The notes beneath the pieces are model-generated. The model had not been told where the DNA came from. It saw nothing but the letters and a program-made list of their open reading frames with translations, and made no database searches. A stretch of 17,831 bases of DNA from Bacteroidales bacterium M6 (lineage in GTDB: Bacteria; Bacteroidota; Bacteroidia; Bacteroidales; Muribaculaceae), in the NCBI GenBank assembly GCA_001689485.1, contig LUJQ01000038.1, positions 413 to 18,243 of the forward strand, written 5' to 3'. Below, in pieces: positions 1 through 7,257 of this stretch (the first letter of the stretch is position 1; each line of letters starts with the position of its first letter). The position numbers and the translations under genes are program-made.

Positions 1-684
1 TCCCGGAGGAAAGATACTCCAATGTATTGCTTCCCAGAGAAAATCGATGGCGAGTGGGTGTTCCCAAATGGTTTTACCTCATGTTTTACCTCAAATATTG
101 AGCCAAAACCTGCGGCAAAAAGCGGGGTAAAACCTGCGGCAAAAAGCGGGGCAAAACCTGCGGCATATAATAAAACTAAAACAGAAACAGAAAATAATAA
201 CTCTCCTGCCGGAGAGCGTGCGCGTGCGAGAGCGCCTGTTCCCGATGGTTTGTTTTTGGATAGAGAATTGTCGAGAATGGAGCCGAAAGGAGTAAAGGCG
301 GCCAAGCTCGTTGAGTTCTCTCCGCCATCGGTCGAAGATGTCAAAAGCTATTTTCTCCAGCAACGCGCAGACATACGGCTCCCCGATTGGGAAACTGAAG
401 CAATATCATTTTTCAACTACTACGACAGCCAGGGCTGGGTAAAGAGTAATGGCCGTAAGGTTGCAAATTGGGAAAGCCTTGTCAATGACTGGATACTCCG
501 AAAGGAGCGAGAACTAAAACAAATCATACAGAATGAGCAAAGAACAACTTATCGGCGACCTACTGCCGAGGACACCCTCGCAGATGAGCAAGATAAACTC
601 GCCAGGAGAATCTTCGCCCGGCGCAATCGCCAGACTCCCCCCGGCAGTGCAGATGGTGATACAGACCTACCATTCGGAGGATAA
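1..684 (+). CDS. Replication-type phage protein, C-terminal part (5' end outside window)
   Basis: The reading frame is open back to base 1, so the first in-window ATG (base 22) is probably internal and the N-terminus lies upstream. After a short folded piece there is a low-complexity linker of two and a half KPAAKSG(V/A) repeats, then a Lys/Thr/Asn/Glu-rich stretch. The C-terminal third has the pattern FFNYYDSQGWVKSNG followed by NWESLVNDW. That pattern is common at the C-terminus of phage replication-initiation or DnaT/DnaD-like proteins and of the Lin1244/DUF4373-type proteins of Bacteroidales mobile elements. It may bind DNA or recruit a helicase at the phage origin, but this is inferred from family resemblance only. 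The last 150 bp also read as the start of the next ORF in another frame. The family call is moderate; the coding call is firm. Confidence 0.65.
   Translation, partial: SRRKDTPMYCFPEKIDGEWVFPNGFTSCFTSNIEPKPAAKSGVKPAAKSGAKPAAYNKTKTETENNNSPAGERARARAPVPDGLFLDRELSRMEPKGVKAAKLVEFSPPSVEDVKSYFLQQRADIRLPDWETEAISFFNYYDSQGWVKSNGRKVANWESLVNDWILRKERELKQIIQNEQRTTYRRPTAEDTLADEQDKLARRIFARRNRQTPPGSADGDTDLPFGG
105..164 (+). repeat. 24-bp tandem repeat, 2.5 copies, in frame
   Basis: Two full 24-bp units (105-128 and 129-152) differ only at their last base (T or C). A 12-bp half unit follows (153-164). The unit is a multiple of three, so copy-number change keeps the reading frame and only lengthens the KPAAKSG linker of the surrounding gene. 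Just upstream (bases 71-92) TTTTACCTCA occurs twice with a 12-bp period, which hints at a generally slippage-prone linker region. Confidence 0.9.
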
Positions 685-1267
685 TTTCCTAACGCTGTTC
701 AATCCGTCAAAGCAAGTAGCCTATACTCGCGATATTGACAGGGCGTTTCGTGGTAATGCTCCGAGCCTTGGTCTAATCGCAAAGGCTTTCGGCAGTGGTG
801 CCCGTGACACATGGATTGACATTCAGTTGACAGAACTTGCCGCTTTTTCCGGCTGTAAAGACAAGTTGACCGACCATCAGGTGGAGGGGCTTATCGACAT
901 CATAGCCGAAGAATACAGCTATCTCAAAGTGACCGAGCTGATGTATTTCTTTCGGAAATTCAAGGCTGGAGAGTATGGCAAGTTTTATGGTGCTGTTGAC
1001 CCCATTACGATAACTTGCGCTCTAAAAGAATTTTGCGATGATAGACGCGCTATATTGAGCCGTCTTGAGAAGGCCGAAAGAATAGCGCGAGAGAGAAACG
1101 ATCCGGAGCATATCAAGTGGTTACGGCGAAAACTCGCCTATCAGCGAATGGCAAAATTTTATACACTCAACTTCCGTTCCAAAGACTTCTCTCTTGATGA
1201 TTTTCAGGAAATATGGTGGTTGTTTAATCTCGGTTACGAAAGGAAAGACCATGGATACCTCGAATGA
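533..1267 (+). CDS. DUF6633-like protein of Bacteroidales mobile elements
   Basis: A 244-residue soluble protein of unknown function. The core begins near residue 52 (FLTLFNPSKQVAY) and contains APSLGLIAKAFG, DIQLTELAAFSGCKDKLT and KVTELMYFFRKFKAGEYGKFYGAVDP. I associate this pattern with a family found in Bacteroidales phages and conjugative elements (DUF6633, from memory). The C-terminal 80 residues are helical and charged. No enzymatic motif is visible. The first ATG (533) would overlap the upstream gene by 152 bp. ATGs at 584 and 653 are alternatives, and 653 would leave a 32-bp overlap and still contain the whole core; no start has a convincing ribosome binding site. The 3' end overlaps the next gene by 17 bp, suggesting coupled translation. 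Its place next to a replication protein suggests a role in replication or its control, but that is inference. Confidence 0.7.
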   Translation: MSKEQLIGDLLPRTPSQMSKINSPGESSPGAIARLPPAVQMVIQTYHSEDNFLTLFNPSKQVAYTRDIDRAFRGNAPSLGLIAKAFGSGARDTWIDIQLTELAAFSGCKDKLTDHQVEGLIDIIAEEYSYLKVTELMYFFRKFKAGEYGKFYGAVDPITITCALKEFCDDRRAILSRLEKAERIARERNDPEHIKWLRRKLAYQRMAKFYTLNFRSKDFSLDDFQEIWWLFNLGYERKDHGYLE

Positions 1268-1493
1268 AACAAAGGTTGTAATACACTGGCAGACGAGAGA
1301 TGAAGAATCAATCCGGCTCATCCGTGAGCGTTTCGGCATTCCTCGTTACACCACCGTAAACGGCCATAGTCCTGCAATACTGAGACCCGAAGACAGGGAG
1401 ATGTTTGAGGAAACCGCCAAACGTGGATATTTCAACTATCAGCGTGTCGATTGGACTTTCAACGGTGCCACATATTCGTGGAAAATGGTGTAA
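1251..1493 (+). CDS. Small conserved-looking hypothetical protein (80 aa)
   Basis: I chose the ATG at 1251 over the more upstream in-frame ATG (1194) because AAGGAAAG lies at 1240-1247, a good Shine-Dalgarno for this phage, and the overlap with the preceding gene shrinks to 17 bp. The protein has a beta-alpha-beta feel: VVIHWQ, then a helix around SIRLIRERFG, then an aromatic C-terminus (YFNYQRVDWTFNGATYSWKMV, in part). No signal peptide, membrane segment, Cys pair or catalytic motif is seen, and I do not recognise the family. Its last codons contain the first AAAATGG copy of the downstream promoter region, so the end of this gene and the control region of the next operon share sequence. Confidence 0.7.
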   Translation: MDTSNETKVVIHWQTRDEESIRLIRERFGIPRYTTVNGHSPAILRPEDREMFEETAKRGYFNYQRVDWTFNGATYSWKMV

Positions 1494-1543
1494 AAATGGA
1501 GGCCATTCTGTTTGTGTAATTCGCTTAAAATGACTAACTTTAC
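1482..1543 (+). promoter_or_regulatory. Bacteroidales-type promoter with paired upstream AAAATGG repeats
   Basis: TTTG at 1511-1514 and TAACTTTA at 1535-1542 are separated by 20 bp. This fits the known Bacteroidales sigma-ABfr promoter (TTTG, 19-21 bp, TAnnTTTG) with one mismatch in the -7 box. Transcription would start near 1549, giving a leader of about 35 nt before the ParB-family gene at 1585. Two AAAATGG copies sit upstream (1482-1488 and 1493-1499) with an 11-bp period, one helical turn, and look like a regulator's half-sites. A second copy of the whole arrangement lies at 8681-8742 with identical spacing, which strongly raises confidence that it is functional. Confidence 0.65.
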
Positions 1544-1584
1544 AGTATAACAAACTACAAGTCAACCCAATAAACCCCTTAATT

Positions 1585-3312
1585 ATGGACTTTCAAAAAA
1601 TCCCATTGGACTTGGTGAAACCATCACCAATGAATCCAAGAAAGACATTCGATGAAGAGGCTGTGAACGAGCTTGCCGCCAACATCGAAAAGCAGGGGCT
1701 GATTCAGCCCATCACAGTGCGCACAAGTAAACAACATGAGGGCTTTGAAATCATCTGCGGCGAGCGACGTTATCGCGCCTACTGTCTACTCAAAGCCAAG
1801 GAAGATGAAATCAATGTTGCACAGACAGCGGCCCACCGCAAAAAGTACGACCGTTTCCAGTCCATTCCGGCGATGGTGCGAGAGATGAACGATGAAGATG
1901 CTTTCGAGGCCATGATAACCGAGAACCTCCAGCGCCAGGACGTAGATCCGATGGAAGAGGCATTTGCCTTCGGTCAGCTCATAAAAAACGGCAAGACCGT
2001 AGAAGAGGTGGCTCTTAAATTTGGCAAAAGCATTCGTTTTATCCAAGACCGATGCAAACTCAACACCCTCATTCCCGAACTTGTCGTAGCAGTCAAGGAG
2101 GACAAAATGAGCATATCCGCCGCGATGATCATCTGCAAACTTGACGAGGATATGCAGAAAAAATATCACTCGCAGTACAGCAATAACTATCAAGGACTGA
2201 CCAAAGCCTCTGCGGAGAGTTTTGTCAATGGCCTGTTCATGACTCTCTCCAAATCGCCGTGGTATCAGAGCGACGACCAGGCGGATGAGGATTTTGAGGG
2301 TGGCTGTGACTGTAAATGCTCCGAATGCCAACTCAACACCGCCAATCATGGCTGCCTGTTCTGGGAAATGAAGAGCCAGGACGCCGGCCGCTGTACCAAC
2401 CGCGCCAAATTCCAGTCAAAGATGCTGGCCTATATGCTCAAAACGGTTTATGGCTATGCCGCCGACCTCGTTCCCAAAGGCTCACCCCTCACATTCGGCA
2501 AGATTGTGATAGGAGCCGAACAGGATCCATACTGTTCCGAGGCGGCAAAGGCTGTAAAGCAATCATTCATCGCCGAGATAGAGCGCAGAGGCTATGAGAT
2601 TGTAAATCCGGCAAGAGCCTTTGACCGCAAGTGCTGGTATGATGCAGATGATGAGCGCACAGTCAAAATGCTCTCCACTGGTGAAATCTATCGGGTTCTT
2701 GTTCTCGGCGGCTATGATATGCCAACACTGACGGAATCGTTCTACTATGTCAGGAAAGGCGATACCTCCACAAACAGCGATGAGAGTGGCCGACCATTGA
2801 AAGTAAACGAACTACTCCGAGACTATAAGAACCTCAACACAACACTCCCGGCAAGCTATACCGTAGGTGGTTGCAAAGCTATTGCCGAACATGGCGAGTT
2901 CAAAGATCGCACTGGACTTGATAATTCCGAGTTCATAGTTGCCTACTCTTTGATGATAAAAAACAATCGGGAACTGTGCTTGGCCTTAGGACTTGGTGAC
3001 GCTCCAAAGCATGAAGAGATTAGGCAGTATGTCGCCAACAACCTTGACAAAGCTCCATTCATTCTGCGGGCATGGATACAAAAGGCACTTGATACGGGCA
3101 CTCAAATAATCACACTCGACGAGGCGAGAAGTGTCGCCGCTCCTTACGTTGAGCGTATCGGCGAACTATGGTGCCCCACCGAGTACCATGAGGCTATGGG
3201 CAAAGTCAAGGAGAAACACGAAAAGGCAGTCAGGAAGATTTCCGGCCAACTGAAAAAACTTGGCTACGACCTTGATGGCAATAAACTCCCTGAAAGCAAT
3301 GGGAAAGACTGA
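1585..3312 (+). CDS. ParB/Spo0J-family protein with Cys cluster and long C-terminal region
   Basis: A 575-residue protein with a standard ParB N-terminal domain: NPRK at about 17-20, the CTP-binding box GERRYRA at 59-65, and ENLQRQDVDPMEEA at 113-126. A helix-turn-helix follows at about 137-156 (KTVEEVALKFG). ParB proteins are CTP-dependent DNA clamps that load at parS-like sites. Residues 241-270 hold six Cys (CDCKCSEC, then C257 and C270), probably a metal site, as in several plasmid and phage ParB relatives. The remaining 300 residues are not recognised. No ParA is encoded in the window, so segregation is not demonstrated; replication, transcription control or genome protection are alternatives. 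It is the first gene behind the 1482-1543 promoter and overlaps the next gene by 14 bp. Confidence 0.85.
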   Translation: MDFQKIPLDLVKPSPMNPRKTFDEEAVNELAANIEKQGLIQPITVRTSKQHEGFEIICGERRYRAYCLLKAKEDEINVAQTAAHRKKYDRFQSIPAMVREMNDEDAFEAMITENLQRQDVDPMEEAFAFGQLIKNGKTVEEVALKFGKSIRFIQDRCKLNTLIPELVVAVKEDKMSISAAMIICKLDEDMQKKYHSQYSNNYQGLTKASAESFVNGLFMTLSKSPWYQSDDQADEDFEGGCDCKCSECQLNTANHGCLFWEMKSQDAGRCTNRAKFQSKMLAYMLKTVYGYAADLVPKGSPLTFGKIVIGAEQDPYCSEAAKAVKQSFIAEIERRGYEIVNPARAFDRKCWYDADDERTVKMLSTGEIYRVLVLGGYDMPTLTESFYYVRKGDTSTNSDESGRPLKVNELLRDYKNLNTTLPASYTVGGCKAIAEHGEFKDRTGLDNSEFIVAYSLMIKNNRELCLALGLGDAPKHEEIRQYVANNLDKAPFILRAWIQKALDTGTQIITLDEARSVAAPYVERIGELWCPTEYHEAMGKVKEKHEKAVRKISGQLKKLGYDLDGNKLPESNGKD

Positions 3313-3880
3313 AAAAATTGTCCTTACCCCTAAACAGGAGAGATGGCTGACCAATCATTTCAAGCACACCCAAAACAACGAGTGTGCCGAGAGGTTAGGC
3401 ATCTCTCCTCGTTCAGTAGTCAGGCTTGCACGAGCGATGAGCCTTACAAAAAGTCGTCAGTTCATGGTCAAGTGCCAGCGTGCAACCGCTGAGGCTGCGA
3501 AAATCTCACATCAACGTAACGGCACCTATCCGCCCAAAGGTTTCAAAATTCCTAATAGTGAGGCCGGGCAATTCAAACCCGGAGTTTCGTGCCGTGATCG
3601 GCTTGGTGCCAAGCGAGAGGCTGAAAGGTTACGCAAGTCGGCCGAGTCAAGACGTGCAACCATCAAGAGAGAACGCTCCCGGATATTGTGGGGATTTGAG
3701 CAGCGCACGAAGTTGAAATTGTTTGGCAATCCCAAGAAACGTCAATACCGCTACGAACTTCGACAACGTGGGTATCAAATCAGCCGAGGTGGCAGTGAGG
3801 CCTATGTTGTCGCACACACCCGACGCTCTCCCAAAGTAGAAGCCAATGCCCGAAAATACGGAATCCGGGTAATAGAGTAA
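3299..3880 (+). CDS. Basic helix-turn-helix phage protein, function unknown
   Basis: I start this at the ATG at 3299 (193 residues), which overlaps the ParB-family gene by 14 bp; in-frame ATGs at 3260 and 3278 would only lengthen that overlap. Residues 26-48 (NNECAERLGISPRSVVRLAR) form a clear helix-turn-helix. The middle (YPPKGFKIPNSEAGQFKPG) and the very basic segment RRATIKRERSRILWGFEQRTKLKL recall proteins I have seen in Bacteroidales phages without a secure function. The C-terminal 40 residues are a small, basic alpha/beta piece. The strongly positive charge and the helix-turn-helix indicate DNA binding. It could be a regulator of the operon or a replication accessory protein. No nuclease motif is seen. 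A strong stem-loop follows its stop codon. Confidence 0.7.
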   Translation: MGKTEKIVLTPKQERWLTNHFKHTQNNECAERLGISPRSVVRLARAMSLTKSRQFMVKCQRATAEAAKISHQRNGTYPPKGFKIPNSEAGQFKPGVSCRDRLGAKREAERLRKSAESRRATIKRERSRILWGFEQRTKLKLFGNPKKRQYRYELRQRGYQISRGGSEAYVVAHTRRSPKVEANARKYGIRVIE

Positions 3881-3907
3881 AATAAAATCACATCATCAAC
3901 CATAAAC

Positions 3908-3937
3908 GCGGCACCGCTCATAACCGAGTGGTGCCGC
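3908..3937 (+). terminator. Strong stem-loop 10 bases before the next start codon
   Basis: Twelve paired positions (GCGGCACCGCTC with GAGTGGTGCCGC, one G-U pair) close a 6-base loop, ATAACC. The tract after it is only moderately T-rich (TTGCTTT), and the ATG of the helicase-methyltransferase gene follows at 3948. It may be an intrinsic terminator or attenuator reducing expression of the genes downstream, or a structure controlling ribosome access. No separate promoter is visible between the hairpin and the ATG. Confidence 0.6.
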
Positions 3938-3947
3938 TTGCTTTACT

Positions 3948-6599
3948 ATGGAGTACCAAGAGTTTCTTAAATCAAAGATAAAAATCTCCGAGAACTTCGG
4001 CTTTAAGGTGGATATGAGCGACATCAATCCGAAACTCAAACTACATAACAAGCTGATGGTAAAATGGCTTGTCGAGGGAGGTAAGAGAGCGTGTTTCGCG
4101 TCATTCGGACTACATAAGACTGTTACGCAGTTAGAAGCAGTCCGGCTCACTCTCGCCAAAGTCGGCCACGGCGCTGGACTCATTGTGTGTCCTCTATCTG
4201 TCCGTCAGGAATTTGTAGAGGATGCCAAAAACATTCTCGGTTGGGACAATCCCCCCAAATTCATACGTCGCCCCGAAGAGATGGATGGTGACGGTATCTA
4301 CCTCACCAACTACGAAAGCATACGCGATGGCAAGTTAGACCCGGAACTATTTGTCGTCGCCAGTCTTGATGAGGCGTCAGTTCTAAGAGGTCTCGGCGGT
4401 TCCAAGACTTTTCGAGAGTTTATGAGGTTGTTCACCGGTGATGGTGGCCCCATGCAGGTTCGCCGTCAGGCAGAGCGTATCAAGTTCCGCTATGTCGCCA
4501 CGGCTACACCCTCACCAAACGACTACATAGAGCTGCTGGCATATGCTGACTTTCTCGGCATCATGGACGTGTCGCAAGCCAAAACACGTTTCTTTAAGCG
4601 AGATTCAACGCACGCCGACAATCTCACGCTCCACCCTCACAAGGAGGAAGAGTTCTGGCTGTGGGTGTCCTCATGGGCTTTGTTTGTCAGCAGGCCGTCA
4701 GACATCACCGGCGATGAGGCAGATGATGAGGGTTATATTCTGCCAGACCTCGACCTGCGATGGCACGAGATACCGACAGACTATTCCAAAACAAGTGTTG
4801 ACAAATACGGCAACCCTGTATTGTTCGCTACCGAAGCTCTCGGCCTGCAAGCCTCGGCCAAAGAGAAGCGCGACAGCTTGCCGGATCGAATAGCGAAGAT
4901 GATGGAGTTACGCGCCGAAAATCCCGATGCGCACCGCATCATCTGGCACGACCTCGAGAGTGAACGTCATGCGATAGAAAAGGCCATACCTACGGTCAAA
5001 TCCATCTTTGGCTCACAAGACTATGAGAAACGAGAACGCAATATCCTCGACTTCTCCTATGGCCGGATTCAGGAACTTGCGGCCAAACCTGTTATCGCCG
5101 GTTCGGGTTGCAACTTTCAGCGTCATTGCTCCTGGGCCATATATCTCGGAATCGGCTATAAGTTCAATGATTTTATCCAATCAATACACCGCCTGCAACG
5201 ATTCCTTCAGACAAAGAAAGTCCGTGTCGACCTCATCTATACCGAGGCCGAGCGGGGTGTAAGAAAAGCACTTGAAACAAAGTGGCAGAATCACAAAAAA
5301 CTCGTCCATAATATGACCGAAATTATAAAGAAATACGGACTCTCTCACAAAGAAATGTCGGCACACCTCGCCCGCAAGATGGGAGTTGAACGAGTGGAGG
5401 TGTCCGGAGACGGCTACCGCATAGCCAACAATGATAATGTTCTGGAATTGCAGAACACCGACCTCTACCCGGACAATTCCGTGGGCCTTATAGTTACTTC
5501 TATCCCGTTTGCGACCCAATACGAATACTCCCCAAACTACGCTGACTTCGGCCACTCGGAAAGCAATGAGGAGTTCTTTCAGCAAATGGATTACCTCACT
5601 CCTAATCTATACCGAGTGCTCCAGCCTGGGCGTATGGCTATAATCCACGTCAAAGACCGCATAGTTCCAATGGGATTGAGTGGCATGGGCTGTCAGACGG
5701 TCTATCCGTTCCACTGTGACTGCATCAGACATTACACCAAACACGGGTTCGCCTATATGGGCATGAAAACCATCGTAACAGATGTGGTTCGGGAAAACAA
5801 TCAGACCTACCGCCTCGGCTGGACAGAACAGTGTAAAGACGGCACAAAGATGGGTGTCGGTATGCCGGAGTATCTTCTCATCTTCCGTAAACCCGCCACT
5901 GACCGCACCAACGCATACGCAGATATTCCCGTGGTCAAAGAGAAAAAAAGGTGGAATGAGCAGACACGAACATGGGATAACCCAGACGGGTATAGCCGTG
6001 CCCGCTGGCAGATGGACGCGCACGGCTACAATCGCAGTTCCGGCAACCGTCTGCTGACACCGCAAGAGATAGCTCAACTCGACCACAAATCAATATTCCG
6101 GATGTTCAAGCAATATTCCCTAAACGAGATTTTCGATTACGACTATGAAGTGAAGATTGCTGAAGAGCTTGAGCTGCATGGCAAACTCCCCACGGGCTTT
6201 ATGTTACTCCAGCCTGGTAGCTGGACTGACCATGTATGGACTGACGTGGCGCGTATGCGTACCCTCAACACCATTCAGTCAGTCAAGGGAAAAGAGCAAC
6301 ATCTTTGCCCTCTGCAATTCGACATCGTGAACCGCATTATCGACCAGATGAGCAACCCTGGCGATGTGGTACTTGACCCCTTTGGAGGTCTGATGACAGT
6401 TCCCTATTGCGCATTGAATAAAAATCGTAAGGGCTGGGGCATTGAACTCTCGCCGGTATATTTCCTTGATGGTGCTCAATATTGCAAATTGGCCGAGCAT
6501 AAGAAAGAGGCTCCCACATTGTTTGACCTGCTCGATGACGAGAACCAGGTTCAAGATGATGAAGATATCATTCCTGCTGAACTCCAAGACAACCTATAA
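3948..6599 (+). CDS. SNF2/DEAD-type helicase fused to an N6A/N4C DNA methyltransferase
   Basis: An 883-residue fusion. The N-terminal half is a superfamily 2 helicase: Walker A-like FGLHKT (53-58), DEAD-like LDEAS (140-144), motif III TATPSP (185-190) and motif VI QSIHRLQR (411-418). The C-terminal half is a beta-class amino-methyltransferase: catalytic box SIPF (518-521, in place of the usual D/N/S-PP-Y/F/W), and the SAM-binding motif DPFGG (810-814) after it, followed by GWGIELSP. The tail after 860 is acidic. The product should methylate an exocyclic amino group of adenine or cytosine, with translocation along DNA. Helicase-methyltransferase fusions are known in type ISP restriction enzymes and in phage P1 DarB, which protects packaged DNA. 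No nuclease motif is seen, so a modification-only or anti-restriction role is favoured. The Walker A carries His where Gly is usual. Confidence 0.85.
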   Translation: MEYQEFLKSKIKISENFGFKVDMSDINPKLKLHNKLMVKWLVEGGKRACFASFGLHKTVTQLEAVRLTLAKVGHGAGLIVCPLSVRQEFVEDAKNILGWDNPPKFIRRPEEMDGDGIYLTNYESIRDGKLDPELFVVASLDEASVLRGLGGSKTFREFMRLFTGDGGPMQVRRQAERIKFRYVATATPSPNDYIELLAYADFLGIMDVSQAKTRFFKRDSTHADNLTLHPHKEEEFWLWVSSWALFVSRPSDITGDEADDEGYILPDLDLRWHEIPTDYSKTSVDKYGNPVLFATEALGLQASAKEKRDSLPDRIAKMMELRAENPDAHRIIWHDLESERHAIEKAIPTVKSIFGSQDYEKRERNILDFSYGRIQELAAKPVIAGSGCNFQRHCSWAIYLGIGYKFNDFIQSIHRLQRFLQTKKVRVDLIYTEAERGVRKALETKWQNHKKLVHNMTEIIKKYGLSHKEMSAHLARKMGVERVEVSGDGYRIANNDNVLELQNTDLYPDNSVGLIVTSIPFATQYEYSPNYADFGHSESNEEFFQQMDYLTPNLYRVLQPGRMAIIHVKDRIVPMGLSGMGCQTVYPFHCDCIRHYTKHGFAYMGMKTIVTDVVRENNQTYRLGWTEQCKDGTKMGVGMPEYLLIFRKPATDRTNAYADIPVVKEKKRWNEQTRTWDNPDGYSRARWQMDAHGYNRSSGNRLLTPQEIAQLDHKSIFRMFKQYSLNEIFDYDYEVKIAEELELHGKLPTGFMLLQPGSWTDHVWTDVARMRTLNTIQSVKGKEQHLCPLQFDIVNRIIDQMSNPGDVVLDPFGGLMTVPYCALNKNRKGWGIELSPVYFLDGAQYCKLAEHKKEAPTLFDLLDDENQVQDDEDIIPAELQDNL

Positions 6600-6602
6600 T
6601 CT

Positions 6603-6815
6603 ATGAAACGAGAAGATGCCCAGACCGCTATGGGCTTGAGCCTGCCTGTCGTAGGCTTTATGGTATTTCTTACACTGCGCGTTGCCGGAGTTATTTACTG
6701 GTCATGGTGGTGGGTAACATCGCCACTCTGGATTGTCGCCGCAATAATCATGGCAATAACAATCCTCTATGTTGCAGTATTCACATACCACTATCACAAA
6801 CACAAACGTAACTAA
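6603..6815 (+). CDS. Two-helix membrane protein, 'transmembrane Fragile-X-F'-like
   Basis: This 70-residue protein starts 3 bases after the stop of the helicase-methyltransferase gene. Two hydrophobic segments are clear, at about residues 12-33 and 41-62. They are separated by the aromatic turn YWSWWWVTSPLWI and followed by a His/Lys-rich tail (HYHKHKRN). The WSWWWVxxPLW pattern is that of small phage proteins commonly labelled 'transmembrane Fragile-X-F protein'; that name carries no known function. Both termini probably face the cytoplasm because the flanks are basic. It could act in superinfection exclusion, in membrane anchoring of replication, or as a small toxin-like or lysis-related factor. 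None of these can be chosen from the sequence. Confidence 0.75.
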   Translation: MKREDAQTAMGLSLPVVGFMVFLTLRVAGVIYWSWWWVTSPLWIVAAIIMAITILYVAVFTYHYHKHKRN

Positions 6816-6906
6816 CCTCATCAGCTATGATGGCAATAATCAGACCACCTCCTGACAATCGTCAAAGAGATAACAACAGTCATTCACTTAACCCAATTCT
6901 TTACCA

Positions 6907-7203
6907 ATGGCAATAATGTTAAACAAGTATGCTATCCAATGTGAAGAGATAGCAATCGCCAGCGGCAAGATTACCCCTAACTCATCAGCCCGATCATTAC
7001 TCTACGACATATCCCGGAATTGGCGTACCCTGCTTGATGCAACAAGCTTTTCAAGCGATAATCCCAGTCCGTGGAGCGAGCGAGAAGAGGCTGCGGGTGA
7101 GGTCATAATCTCCACTATGGCCTATCTACAGCGCATTGGTTGTAAGAACATCGAACAGTTGCTCAAAGACACAATAGAGCGACACGCCCGGCAAACATTG
7201 TAG
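6907..7203 (+). CDS. Small helical protein, unknown (98 aa)
   Basis: The whole protein looks alpha-helical. It contains CEEIAIASGKITPNSSARSL, then NWRTLLDATSF, an acidic helix SEREEAAGEVIISTMAYL and IGCKNIEQLLKDTIERHAR. The acidic helix and the overall layout faintly recall small MazG-like all-alpha NTP pyrophosphohydrolases, but the full EExxE/ExxD signature is not present and I would not assign that activity. The start at 6907 has no Shine-Dalgarno. The 11 bases at its ATG (ATGGCAATAAT) also occur at 6830-6840, where a 29-codon ORF overlaps this gene by 10 bp; I consider that ORF doubtful. It sits in the same transcription unit as the methyltransferase fusion and the second ParB-fold gene. 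Confidence 0.65.
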   Translation: MAIMLNKYAIQCEEIAIASGKITPNSSARSLLYDISRNWRTLLDATSFSSDNPSPWSEREEAAGEVIISTMAYLQRIGCKNIEQLLKDTIERHARQTL

Positions 7204-7257
7204 GTTCCGTCAATGACTATTCGTGATGAAGTTTTTGTGATGATGTAAGTAATAGCT

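Noticed and set aside
1786..2349. 187-residue minus-strand ORF inside the ParB-family gene, and similar long minus-strand ORFs (5607-6086, 16684-17583)
   Set aside because: They are shadows of clearly coding plus-strand genes and show no domain pattern of their own.
6827..6916. 29-codon ORF overlapping the 98-residue gene by 10 bp, starting with the same ATGGCAATAAT bases
   Set aside because: Low-complexity composition (PPPDNRQRDNNSHS), no ribosome binding site and no family; probably chance.
7213..7248. 11-codon ORF between the 98-residue gene and the second ParB-fold gene
   Set aside because: Shorter than can be supported; could be a leader peptide but nothing indicates it.
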